14,156 nt of DNA, from contig QFQB01000091.1 in the NCBI GenBank assembly GCA_003241475.1, forward strand, positions 1-14,156, read 5' to 3'. Below the pieces are notes generated by a model. The model had not been told where the DNA came from. It saw nothing but the letters and a program-made list of their open reading frames with translations, and searched no databases. The translations under genes were made by a program, and so were the position numbers. Source of the DNA: Micavibrio aeruginosavorus (GTDB lineage Bacteria; Pseudomonadota; Alphaproteobacteria; Micavibrionales; Micavibrionaceae). Shown here piece by piece: positions 6,286 to 13,314 of this stretch. The number at the start of each line of letters is the position of its first letter. Positions within the stretch are counted from its first letter, which is position 1.

Positions 6286-9084
6286 ATGTCACAACGCATA
6301 GAAGTCATCACTCTTTCCGAAGACGGCCGCGCCCAGGTTCTTGAACAGAATTTCGCCCGCGCCGGTAAATCCGTTTCCGCCAAAATCGTGGATGTTTACA
6401 CGGTTGAAAACGATCTCGGCAGTCCCGCCAATCTGGATGCTCTGTCCAAATCTTTCGTGAATCCGGTGACGCAAAAACTGCTGTCAAAAGGCGATGAAGG
6501 CGATTTCGACTGGGCTGTGGAAATAGGATTTCTCCCCGGCGTCACGGATAATATCGGCCACACGGTTTCCGAGCTGGCCGCATTCACGCTCAACGACAAT
6601 CAGCCCGTTTATTCTTCGCAAGTCATTCTTCTCAAAGGCGATGTCAGCGAGAATGATGTAAAGGCGCTTTCCGCATCGCTTTACAACCCGCTGATCCAAC
6701 GCGCCGCGTTCAAGGACAAATCCGCCTATCAAAAAGACGGAGGCATGGATGTCGTCGTGCCCAAAGTGCGCCTCGACAACAAAGGGATCACGGTTGACGA
6801 TGTCGATCTGAACATTTCCGACGAAGAACTCGCGGCTATCGGCAAAGACGGAATCAAAAACGCAGACGGCACCCGCCGCGGCCCTCTCGGCATGTCGCCG
6901 CTTTACATGCAGGCGGTGCAGGCCTATTTCAAAAAACTAGGGCGCCTCGCCAAAGACATCGAAATCGAAACGCTGGCGCAGACATGGTCAGAGCACTGCA
7001 AACACACGATCTTTGCCTCCCCCATCGACGATGTCAAAGGCGGCCTTTACAAACACTATATCAAGCGCGCGACGCAGGAAATCCGCGAATCCCGCGGCAA
7101 AGACGATATCTGCGTTTCCGTGTTCAAGGACAATTCCGGCGGCATCGTGTTCGATGACAAATGGCTTATCACCGACAAGGTTGAAACACACAACAGCCCC
7201 TCTGCGCTTGACCCGTTCGGCGGCGCTATTACCGGCATCGTCGGCGTCAATCGTGACTGCGTTGGCTTTGGCCAAGGCGCAAAACCCGTGTTGAACCGCT
7301 ACGGATTCTGCCTTGCCGATCCTAACAGCAATCCGGAATTTTATCGCGGCAAAGGCAAAATGAACAAAGCGCTTTCGCCTGCCGCCATCATGAAAGGCGT
7401 CATCCACGGCGTAAATCACGGCGGAAATTGTTCAGGCATTCCGACGCCGCAAGGATTTTTGTATTTCGATGACCGCTACGCCGGAAAACCGCTTGTGTTC
7501 GCAGGAACGGTGGGATTGATCCCGCGCGAAATCAACGGCAAGCCTGCCCATATCAAAGGCGCGCAAGTCGGCGATTGCGACCCTATCACGCAGAAAAAAT
7601 TCTCCGACGCCATCGTAAAGGAAATCCGCGATCTTGGCCTATACAACGCCATCACGGACAACGGCGCAGGCGGCCTGTCCTCAAGCGTGGGCGAAATGGG
7701 CGGCGACACAAACGGCTTCACGGTTGAACTTGATAAAGTGCCGCTCAAATATCCGGGCATGCAACCATGGGAAATCTGGATCAGCGAATCCCAAGAGCGC
7801 ATGACTCTCGCCGTACCGCCGAAGAACATCGAAAAACTTCAAGCGATGCTAGCCAAGCGCGGCTCCGAAAGCTGGGTCATCGGGACATTTAATGACGGCG
7901 GCAAATGCCATGTCACATGGCATGGCGAAACCGTCATGGACATCGATATGGATTTCCTGCATGACGGCGTGCCGGAAACGCCGTTAAAGACCAGCTTTAC
8001 ACGCGGCGGCGCGAGCGAGCCGAAACTGTCAGAACCAAAAAATTACGACATCACGCTCCGCGCCATGCTTGGCCGTCTCAATATCTGCTCCAAGGAATTT
8101 GTCGCCGCGCAGTATGACCATAACGTTCAAGGCTCTGCCGTTCTCGGCCCGCTTCAGGGTAAAGGCCGTGTCTTTGCGGAGGCCACAGTCTCCCGCCCTG
8201 TGCTGACCAGCCCGCGCGGCGTGGTTTTGTCACAAGGCCTTGCACCGCTTTATTCGGATATTGATACCTATCACATGGCCAGCGCCTCGCTCGATATTGC
8301 CGTGCGCAATGCCGTGGCCGCCGGATGCCCCATCGATCATTTGGCCATCCTCGATAATTTCTGCTGGTGCTCTTCGGAAGATCCGGAACGTCTGGGCCAA
8401 TTGAAGCGCGCCTGCGAAGCAATTTACGATCTAGCAGTCGTCTATCAAACACCGTTTATCTCCGGCAAAGATTCCATGTTCAACGACTTCAAAGGCTATG
8501 ACGCAAACGACAAGCCGATGAAAATCTCTATCCCCCCGACCTTGCTTGTATCGGGCATCGGCGTGATGGAAAATGTCGATCAATCCGTTTCGCTTGATCC
8601 AAAAATGAAGGGCGACAGCGTTTATATTCTGGGCACAACAAAAGACGAACTCGGCGCATCGGAATATTACGCGTTGAACGGCGAGCTTGGAAACAATGTG
8701 CCGGAGACGGATGCGCGCGCAAACCTCGCGCTTTACAAAAAGATCAGCGAAGCGAACAAGGCCCGCCTGATCGCCTCGGCCTTGCCCGTTACCCTCGGCG
8801 GCGCCGGTGTTGCTCTCGCCAAGAAATGCATTGCTTCGGGGCTTGGCATGGATATCGAGATCAAGACCGATATGCGCCTCGACACTTTCCTATTCTCGGA
8901 AAGCACAGGCCGCGTAATCGTAACCGTCGGGCCGAAAGATATCGATGCATTCGAAAAACTCTTCGGCGCATCGGCGACAAAAATCGGAACAATGACGGAC
9001 AAAGCAACGCTTATCATAAACGGCCACAGCTCGAAGCTTGCCGACCTTGAAACCGCGTACAAACAACCGCTGAAGGATTTTTAA
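6286..9084 (+). CDS. purL: Phosphoribosylformylglycinamidine synthase, long PurL with PurS-like N-terminus
   Basis: ATP-dependent conversion of FGAR to FGAM in purine synthesis, using ammonia delivered by PurQ. The protein is 932 aa, longer than the ~740-aa PurL of the separate PurS/L/Q type and shorter than the ~1300-aa proteobacterial fusion that includes the glutaminase. About residues 1-165 look PurS-like, with EIGFLPGVTDNIGHTV at 79-94. The synthetase core follows: TWSEHCKHTIF (233-243), VETHNSPSALDPFGGA (299-314), NHGGNCSGIPTPQG (377-390), ITDNGAGGLSSSVGEMG (456-472), DHNVQGSAVLGPLQG (611-625), FISGKDSMFND (724-734). In the second half the usual HDxSDGGL is replaced by LPVTLGGAGVAL (about 833-844). 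ATG 6286 is chosen because residues from there align with the family. The next upstream in-frame ATG (6214) lies inside the TrmH-like gene. Confidence 0.95.
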   Translation: MSQRIEVITLSEDGRAQVLEQNFARAGKSVSAKIVDVYTVENDLGSPANLDALSKSFVNPVTQKLLSKGDEGDFDWAVEIGFLPGVTDNIGHTVSELAAFTLNDNQPVYSSQVILLKGDVSENDVKALSASLYNPLIQRAAFKDKSAYQKDGGMDVVVPKVRLDNKGITVDDVDLNISDEELAAIGKDGIKNADGTRRGPLGMSPLYMQAVQAYFKKLGRLAKDIEIETLAQTWSEHCKHTIFASPIDDVKGGLYKHYIKRATQEIRESRGKDDICVSVFKDNSGGIVFDDKWLITDKVETHNSPSALDPFGGAITGIVGVNRDCVGFGQGAKPVLNRYGFCLADPNSNPEFYRGKGKMNKALSPAAIMKGVIHGVNHGGNCSGIPTPQGFLYFDDRYAGKPLVFAGTVGLIPREINGKPAHIKGAQVGDCDPITQKKFSDAIVKEIRDLGLYNAITDNGAGGLSSSVGEMGGDTNGFTVELDKVPLKYPGMQPWEIWISESQERMTLAVPPKNIEKLQAMLAKRGSESWVIGTFNDGGKCHVTWHGETVMDIDMDFLHDGVPETPLKTSFTRGGASEPKLSEPKNYDITLRAMLGRLNICSKEFVAAQYDHNVQGSAVLGPLQGKGRVFAEATVSRPVLTSPRGVVLSQGLAPLYSDIDTYHMASASLDIAVRNAVAAGCPIDHLAILDNFCWCSSEDPERLGQLKRACEAIYDLAVVYQTPFISGKDSMFNDFKGYDANDKPMKISIPPTLLVSGIGVMENVDQSVSLDPKMKGDSVYILGTTKDELGASEYYALNGELGNNVPETDARANLALYKKISEANKARLIASALPVTLGGAGVALAKKCIASGLGMDIEIKTDMRLDTFLFSESTGRVIVTVGPKDIDAFEKLFGASATKIGTMTDKATLIINGHSSKLADLETAYKQPLKDF

Positions 9085-9086
9085 TC

Positions 9087-9914
9087 ATGACCGCAAAATC
9101 ACTTGTCCTTGCCGGTTATGGCCTTAATAGCGAAGAAGAAACATCCTTCGCGTTTGAACAAGCAGGTTTCAAATCCGCCATCCGCCACATCAATGATTTG
9201 GCCGAAAACCCGAATGAGTTGAACGACATTCAGGTTCTTTGCATTCCCGGCGGATTCTCTTACGGCGACGACACAGGATCGGGCAATGCTTTCGCGCAGA
9301 AAATGCGCCTGACACTCTGGGATCATTTGAAAAAATTCGTCGAGCGCGACACGCTCACCCTCGGCATCTGCAACGGCTGCCAGATCGTTGCCAATCTCGG
9401 CCTTGCGCCCGCCATTAACAAGAAATACGGCGAGCGTTTTGTCGCCGTGACGCATAACCTGACCGCCCGCTATCAATGCCGATGGATCGATGTCGCCGTA
9501 CAGGATACGAAATCGCCATGGCTTTCCGGCATCGACAAAATGCATATTCCTGTCGCGCACGGCGAAGGGCGTTTTATGATGGATGGATCGGTTTTGAAAA
9601 CACTGCAGGATATGAAGCAAATCGCCTTGCGCTTTATCAAACCGGACGGCGCGCGCGCGGACGGCGAATTCCCATTCAACCCGAACGGCGCGATGGATGA
9701 TATCGCTGGCATGACAGACCCCACGGGCCGCGTTCTCGCCTTGATGCCGCACCCCGAACGCGGCATGTTCACATGGCAACGCGATGATTACGCGAACCTG
9801 AAAGACAAAGCCCGCCGCGACGGCAAAGCCTTGTCCGAACAAGCCGACGGATTGCAATTATTCGAAAATGCCGGCGTTTACTTCGGAGCCAAAGCGTCGA
9901 AACTGCGCGCCTGA
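9087..9914 (+). CDS. purQ: Phosphoribosylformylglycinamidine synthase glutaminase subunit, long form
   Basis: Class I glutamine amidotransferase that hydrolyses glutamine to supply ammonia to PurL. At 275 aa it is longer than the ~225-aa PurQ usual in alphaproteobacteria and matches the size of PurQ partnered with a PurS-PurL fusion. The nucleophile is C95 in LGICNGCQI; H222 and E224 in MPHPERGMFTW complete the triad; the oxyanion region is PGGFSYGDD (about 54-62). The N-terminus reads VLAGYGLNSEEETSFAF and lacks the FPGSNCD-type start of common PurQ. It begins 2 nt after the purL stop with GAAGGA (9072-9077) at 9-nt spacing, so the subunits are co-translated. The last 37 nt overlap an opposing gene (9878-10333). 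Confidence 0.95.
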   Translation: MTAKSLVLAGYGLNSEEETSFAFEQAGFKSAIRHINDLAENPNELNDIQVLCIPGGFSYGDDTGSGNAFAQKMRLTLWDHLKKFVERDTLTLGICNGCQIVANLGLAPAINKKYGERFVAVTHNLTARYQCRWIDVAVQDTKSPWLSGIDKMHIPVAHGEGRFMMDGSVLKTLQDMKQIALRFIKPDGARADGEFPFNPNGAMDDIAGMTDPTGRVLALMPHPERGMFTWQRDDYANLKDKARRDGKALSEQADGLQLFENAGVYFGAKASKLRA

Positions 9915-10333
9915 TCGGACGGCGGCCTTACCGGCTCAAGCCCGTAATAATTGCTTTCGGGATCAAATTTGATCCTGTGCTCCACGCCGTTCACAAAATG
10001 CTGTTGGCTGTTTTGGTCATACACCACATATTCTTCCTTCATCGCGCGAGACAAATCCTTGCCGTTATACGTGGATGGAATTGTCACCCACACACCGTCT
10101 CCGCCCCAATAATCCGGATTATGAACCACATCGCGCGACCTGTGGCCGACGATGATGGCACCACCAGGATAGGTTAGAAACTTTTCATGCTCAATACGAT
10201 TGTAAAGCCATTTGAGGCGATCGGGGCGTGAGCCGCCGTAATTCGCACGATCGCTGTGAAGTTTAAGAGGCGATATCACGCAAGTATTTTCGCCGCGAAA
10301 AGGAACAACGCTAGAAGCACTTAGTGAAGACAT
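9878..10333 (-). CDS. Hypothetical protein, 151 aa
   Basis: I do not recognise this protein. It is soluble-looking, with no signal peptide or membrane helix, rich in Asp, Tyr and Asn. Features include RLKWLYNRIEHEKFL (about 39-53), a Gly-rich PGGAIIVGHRSRD (about 56-68), WGGDGVWVTIPSTYNG (about 76-91) and a C-terminal NYYGLEPVRPPSDQARSF. It fills otherwise empty sequence between purQ and the PhnA-like gene, follows the latter by 45 nt on the same strand, and converges on purQ with a 37-nt overlap. The ATG at 10333 has no clear Shine-Dalgarno and lies at the edge of an inverted repeat (10331-10353). It is likely real because no better explanation covers the 420 nt, but this is not proven; a later start is possible. 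Confidence 0.55.
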   Translation of the reverse strand: MSSLSASSVVPFRGENTCVISPLKLHSDRANYGGSRPDRLKWLYNRIEHEKFLTYPGGAIIVGHRSRDVVHNPDYWGGDGVWVTIPSTYNGKDLSRAMKEEYVVYDQNSQQHFVNGVEHRIKFDPESNYYGLEPVRPPSDQARSFDALAPK

Positions 10334-10353
10334 TCATGCAGACTTGCATAATG
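10331..10353. repeat. Imperfect inverted repeat over the start of the 151-aa gene
   Basis: CATT-c-ATGCA-GACT-TGCAT-AATG: nine base pairs with one unpaired C and a 4-nt loop. On the minus strand the second arm ends in the start codon of the 151-aa gene. As RNA it could hide the start codon; as DNA it could be an operator. Neither role is shown. Confidence 0.4.
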
Positions 10354-10378
10354 AAAAAGTTATGTCAACAATCTGTCG

Positions 10379-10624
10379 TCAGGCTTTCTTCAGAAAGCAG
10401 GTTTTAAGAACAAGGCCTTTAACCTTGTCGGCATTGCATTCAATCTGCTCAGGGTTATTCGTCAGACGGATATTCTTGATCAATGTTCCGCGCTTAATCA
10501 CCGTTGAGGTTCCTTTGACGGGCAAATCCTTAATGACGGTAACATTATCACCATTCTTCAATTCATTGCCGTTGGAATCTTTTATGATGACGACATCATC
10601 GTCATCTTCGTCGTCATATCCCAT
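10379..10624 (-). CDS. PhnA/YjdM C-terminal domain protein, lacking the zinc ribbon
   Basis: The 81-aa protein corresponds to the C-terminal SH3-like domain of PhnA/YjdM. IKDSNGNELKNGDNVTVIKD (14-33), LPVKGTSTVIKRGTLIKNIRL (34-54) and the terminal FLKKA match the family closely. E. coli YjdM is ~111 aa with an N-terminal CxxC zinc ribbon. That part is absent here and is replaced by an acidic run (DDEDDDD, 4-10). Two cysteines (C63, C76) are present. The molecular function of PhnA-type proteins is not settled; the phosphonate link in the name is historical. The ATG directly abuts the nuoF stop (TAA then ATG, no gap), with a purine-rich AAAGGCGGCGGCG before it, so it is co-translated with nuoF. 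Confidence 0.83.
   Translation of the reverse strand: MGYDDEDDDDVVIIKDSNGNELKNGDNVTVIKDLPVKGTSTVIKRGTLIKNIRLTNNPEQIECNADKVKGLVLKTCFLKKA
10586..10606. repeat. Inverted repeat within the acidic-tract codons of the PhnA-like gene
   Basis: GATGACGA, 5-nt spacer, TCGTCATC: an 8-bp perfect stem in codons about 7-13 of the PhnA-like gene, 18 nt after its ATG. It follows partly from runs of Asp and Val-Val-Ile codons. It could form a hairpin just inside the reading frame, which may lower expression relative to nuoF, but it has no U-tract and is not a terminator. Confidence 0.35.
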
Positions 10625-11914
10625 TTACGCCGCCGCCTTTGCCATTTTGCGGTAGTCGAGAATACGTTTTTCCATTTCGGGACGGAAATGGCGGATAAGC
10701 CCCTGAATCGGCCACGCGGCGGCATCGCCGAGCGCGCAGATCGTATGGCCTTCCACTTCTTTGGTGACATCGAGCAACATATCGATTTCCTCAAGCGTTG
10801 CCTGTCCCTTGACCATGCGAGTCATCATACGCCACATCCAGCCAGTACCTTCACGGCATGGCGTGCACTGGCCGCAGGATTCATGCATGTAGAACTGCGC
10901 CAGACGCGCGATGGCATAAACGATGTCTGTAGACTTATCCATGACGATCACACCTGCCGTCCCTAGACCGGATTGCACAGCACGAAGCGAGTCGAAATCC
11001 ATCAAAACAGTATCGCAAACATCTTTTGGAATGACCGGCGTGGACGCCCCACCAGGAATAACACCAAGCAAATTGTCCCAACCGCCGCGGACACCGCCGC
11101 CATGCTTTTCAAGAAGATCACGAAGCGGAATGCCCATTTCTTCTTCGACCACGCACGGCGTGCCGATGTGACCAAGCAAACAAAACAGCTTCGTGCCCGT
11201 GTTCTTTTCGTCTTTACCAAGCCCCGCAAACCAGCTTCCGCCGCGGCGCAAGATCGTCGGCACGACGGCAATGGATTCCACGTTGTTGATAGTGGTCGGC
11301 GCGGAATAAAGACCTGCGCCCGCAGGGAACGGCGGCTTGTTGCGCGGCTGTCCTTTTTTGCCTTCGAGAGATTCCAGCAACGCTGTTTCTTCGCCGCAGA
11401 TATAAGCACCGGCACCTCTGTGCAAGGTGATATCAAAGTCCCAACCCGTGCCTGCGGCATTTTTGCCGAGCAAACCCGCCGCACGCGCTTCTTCGATTGC
11501 TTTGACGACTTCGGAACCTTCAGAGAAAAACTCGCCGCGAATGTAGATAAAGGCATGATGCGCCTGCATGGCAAAACCGGCGATCAAGCAACCTTCGATC
11601 AGCTTGTGCGGATCATGACGCATGATTTCGCGGTCTTTGCAGGTGCCTGGTTCGGATTCATCGGCATTGACGACAAGGTAATGCGGCTTGTCTTTAAGTT
11701 CTTTTGGCATAAACGACCATTTCAAACCAGTCGGAAAGCCCGCGCCACCGCGCCCGCGAAGCCCGGATTTTTTCATCTCGTCGATGATCCAGTCGCGCCC
11801 TTTCGCGATGATCGCTTTCGTATCATCCCAATCGCCGCGTTTTTTCGCATATTCGAGGCTCGCTGGCTCGCGGCCGTACAGGTTCGTAAAGATTCTGTCT
11901 TTGTCTTCCAGCAT
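10625..11914 (-). CDS. nuoF: NADH-quinone oxidoreductase subunit F (NADH- and FMN-binding)
   Basis: Entry point of complex I: binds NADH and FMN and carries 4Fe-4S cluster N3. The protein is 429 aa, the usual length. Glycine-rich FMN/NADH elements are GLRGRGGAGFPTGLKWSF (51-68) and GAGAYICGEETALLESLEG (167-185), with VVNADESEPGTCKDRE (81-96) between them. Cluster N3 ligands are C347, C350 and C353 in SCGQCTPCREG, plus C393 in HTICALGD. The ATG at 11914 follows the nuoE stop by 1 nt, with GAAGAGAG overlapping the nuoE 3' end as ribosome site. The gene directly downstream is a PhnA domain, not nuoG as in most nuo operons. Confidence 0.98.
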   Translation of the reverse strand: MLEDKDRIFTNLYGREPASLEYAKKRGDWDDTKAIIAKGRDWIIDEMKKSGLRGRGGAGFPTGLKWSFMPKELKDKPHYLVVNADESEPGTCKDREIMRHDPHKLIEGCLIAGFAMQAHHAFIYIRGEFFSEGSEVVKAIEEARAAGLLGKNAAGTGWDFDITLHRGAGAYICGEETALLESLEGKKGQPRNKPPFPAGAGLYSAPTTINNVESIAVVPTILRRGGSWFAGLGKDEKNTGTKLFCLLGHIGTPCVVEEEMGIPLRDLLEKHGGGVRGGWDNLLGVIPGGASTPVIPKDVCDTVLMDFDSLRAVQSGLGTAGVIVMDKSTDIVYAIARLAQFYMHESCGQCTPCREGTGWMWRMMTRMVKGQATLEEIDMLLDVTKEVEGHTICALGDAAAWPIQGLIRHFRPEMEKRILDYRKMAKAAA

Positions 11915-11915
11915 A

Positions 11916-12548
11916 TTATGCTCTCTTCAATGTGTTGGAACCGCCCAAAGCTTCGGCCTTGTTACGCCCGTTCTGCGGGCCCGGCGCCGGCACGACATCT
12001 TTTTTCAGATTTTCGAGCAGGCTCGTCATCGTCTCTTCCGTCAGGTCTTCATAGAAATCGTCATTGACCTGTATCATCGGCGCATTGGCGCAAGCGCCCA
12101 GACATTCCACTTCCATCGTGGAGAACATGCCGTCCTTCGTGCTTTCACCCATATGAATGCCAAGGTTTTTTTCGATAGCATCTACAACCTTGGAAGACCC
12201 GCACAGCCAGCAAGGCGTGGTCGTGCAAACCTGCAAAAGATATTTCCCGACCGGCGCCAGATTGTACATGGAATAGAACGTCGCCACCTCGTACACGCGC
12301 ATCGGCGGCACATCGACAATGCGCGCCACTTCATCCATAGCCGCACGGGGAATCCAGCCACCGTAAGGAGGATTGGCCTTCGCGCCTTCTTCACCAACCT
12401 GACGCTGAGCCAGATCAAGAAGCGGCATCGTCGCCGATTGCTGACGCCCTTTGGGATAACGCGCGATAATTTCGTTTACCTTGGCTTTGTCCTTGAAAAC
12501 AAATTCCTTTGGCTGGTAATCGGCGTTCAATTCCAGTTTCTTTTTCAT
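11916..12548 (-). CDS. nuoE: NADH-quinone oxidoreductase subunit E (2Fe-2S)
   Basis: Peripheral-arm subunit with cluster N1a, paired with NuoF. It is 210 aa. The thioredoxin-like 2Fe-2S domain has ligands C108 and C113 (VCTTTPCWLCG) and C149 and C153 (VECLGACANAP). The N-terminal helical part contains LLDLAQRQ and WIPRAAMDEVA, with a short extra EEGAKANPPYG stretch between them (about 53-63). The C-terminal tail APGPQNGRNKAEALGGSNTL is the Pro/Gly-rich extension common in alphaproteobacterial NuoE and supports the taxonomic reading. It starts 1 nt after the stop of the exported-protein gene, with only a weak AAAAGG upstream, so translation probably relies on coupling. Confidence 0.97.
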   Translation of the reverse strand: MKKKLELNADYQPKEFVFKDKAKVNEIIARYPKGRQQSATMPLLDLAQRQVGEEGAKANPPYGGWIPRAAMDEVARIVDVPPMRVYEVATFYSMYNLAPVGKYLLQVCTTTPCWLCGSSKVVDAIEKNLGIHMGESTKDGMFSTMEVECLGACANAPMIQVNDDFYEDLTEETMTSLLENLKKDVVPAPGPQNGRNKAEALGGSNTLKRA

Positions 12549-12549
12549 C

Positions 12550-13314
12550 TTAGATATTGCCTTTTAAAGTATGGTCCATCACGGCGGCTTGCACTTTCAA
12601 ACGTAAAGCTTGCCACTGATCGTCGTTCAGGATTTCGATGTATTTTTCTTCGTCGCACTTCATGTCTGTTTTATCTAGCCCCGTAGACTGACAATCGCCC
12701 TTCATTTGCGCGGCCGCCAGAGCCTCGGCACCGCCCGCGCAAGCGGTTTTATCCGGCTCGCTTTTGTCGCGTCCGTCGGATATTTTTTTGACGCTCTCCC
12801 AAACAGATTGGCGCTGCTCCTTTGATAAGGACGCCGCGTAAACTTTGTACGTCTCGTATGTCTTTCCCTCGCGCCAGCTTTGCGCATAGGCCGCACCGAC
12901 GGATTTATCCGCACAGCGTGCGATATCCTCATAGGCAATAAGTTGGCTGGACAAAAAAGCCGTCAAGCCAGCCAGCATATAATGATGATATTCGCTTTCT
13001 TTGCGGGCCATCTTATAATCGCGCGCAAGCGGATAGAGCGCATCGGCATAAAGAAGACCGATGCGTGGATTGCGGCGATCCATTTCATAGTTGTTTTGAA
13101 GCCACGTTGTCGCGGTTTGCTGGTCCGCATAGGTTTCGATCTGGTGGCTGTTAAGAATGGCCTTCACGCCTTCTACGCCGCGCTGCCGCCAAGCCTTGCT
13201 AAGATTGGCATACAAATCCGGCTGAGCCTCTTGCACTTGCGTTGCATGCGCGGCCGACGGCTGAAACGCCGCCATCCCCGTGAACAAAGCAAGAAGAAGC
13301 AGAACCGTTTTCAT
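12550..13314 (-). CDS. Predicted exported four-cysteine protein of unknown function
   Basis: I recognise no family. The 254-aa protein starts with a clear Sec signal peptide: K2, a hydrophobic core of about residues 4-17, and an AHA motif at 22-24 predicting cleavage after A24. The mature part is mostly helical and charged, with paired TPR-like phrases (NPRIGLLYADALYPLARDYKMARKESEYHHYMLAGL, about 82-117), but no clear repeat array. It has exactly four cysteines (C134, C192, C208, C220), which would suit two disulfides in the periplasm. The gene lies between nuoD and nuoE, overlaps the nuoD stop as ATGA, and has GGAGAG (13328-13323) at 8-nt spacing. It is therefore translated with complex I genes although it is exported. 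Whether it serves complex I is unknown. Confidence 0.82.
   Translation of the reverse strand: MKTVLLLLALFTGMAAFQPSAAHATQVQEAQPDLYANLSKAWRQRGVEGVKAILNSHQIETYADQQTATTWLQNNYEMDRRNPRIGLLYADALYPLARDYKMARKESEYHHYMLAGLTAFLSSQLIAYEDIARCADKSVGAAYAQSWREGKTYETYKVYAASLSKEQRQSVWESVKKISDGRDKSEPDKTACAGGAEALAAAQMKGDCQSTGLDKTDMKCDEEKYIEILNDDQWQALRLKVQAAVMDHTLKGNI

Noticed and set aside
9099..9857. 252-aa open frame antisense to purQ
   Set aside because: purQ has its full catalytic triad and a ribosome site; the antisense frame shows no family features.
10363..10368. Perfect TTGACA on the minus strand upstream of the 151-aa gene
   Set aside because: No acceptable -10 hexamer lies 16-18 nt downstream; the nearest AT-rich hexamers are only 9-12 nt away.
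10383..10398. GCTTTCT-TC-AGAAAGC inverted repeat as a terminator
   Set aside because: The 7-bp stem has a 2-nt loop, lies in the last codons of the PhnA-like gene and has no U-tract after it; it follows from the Phe-Leu-Lys-Lys codons.
10973..12067. Long open frame (364 aa) on the plus strand
   Set aside because: Antisense to nuoF and nuoE, with no recognisable domain and shadow-like composition.
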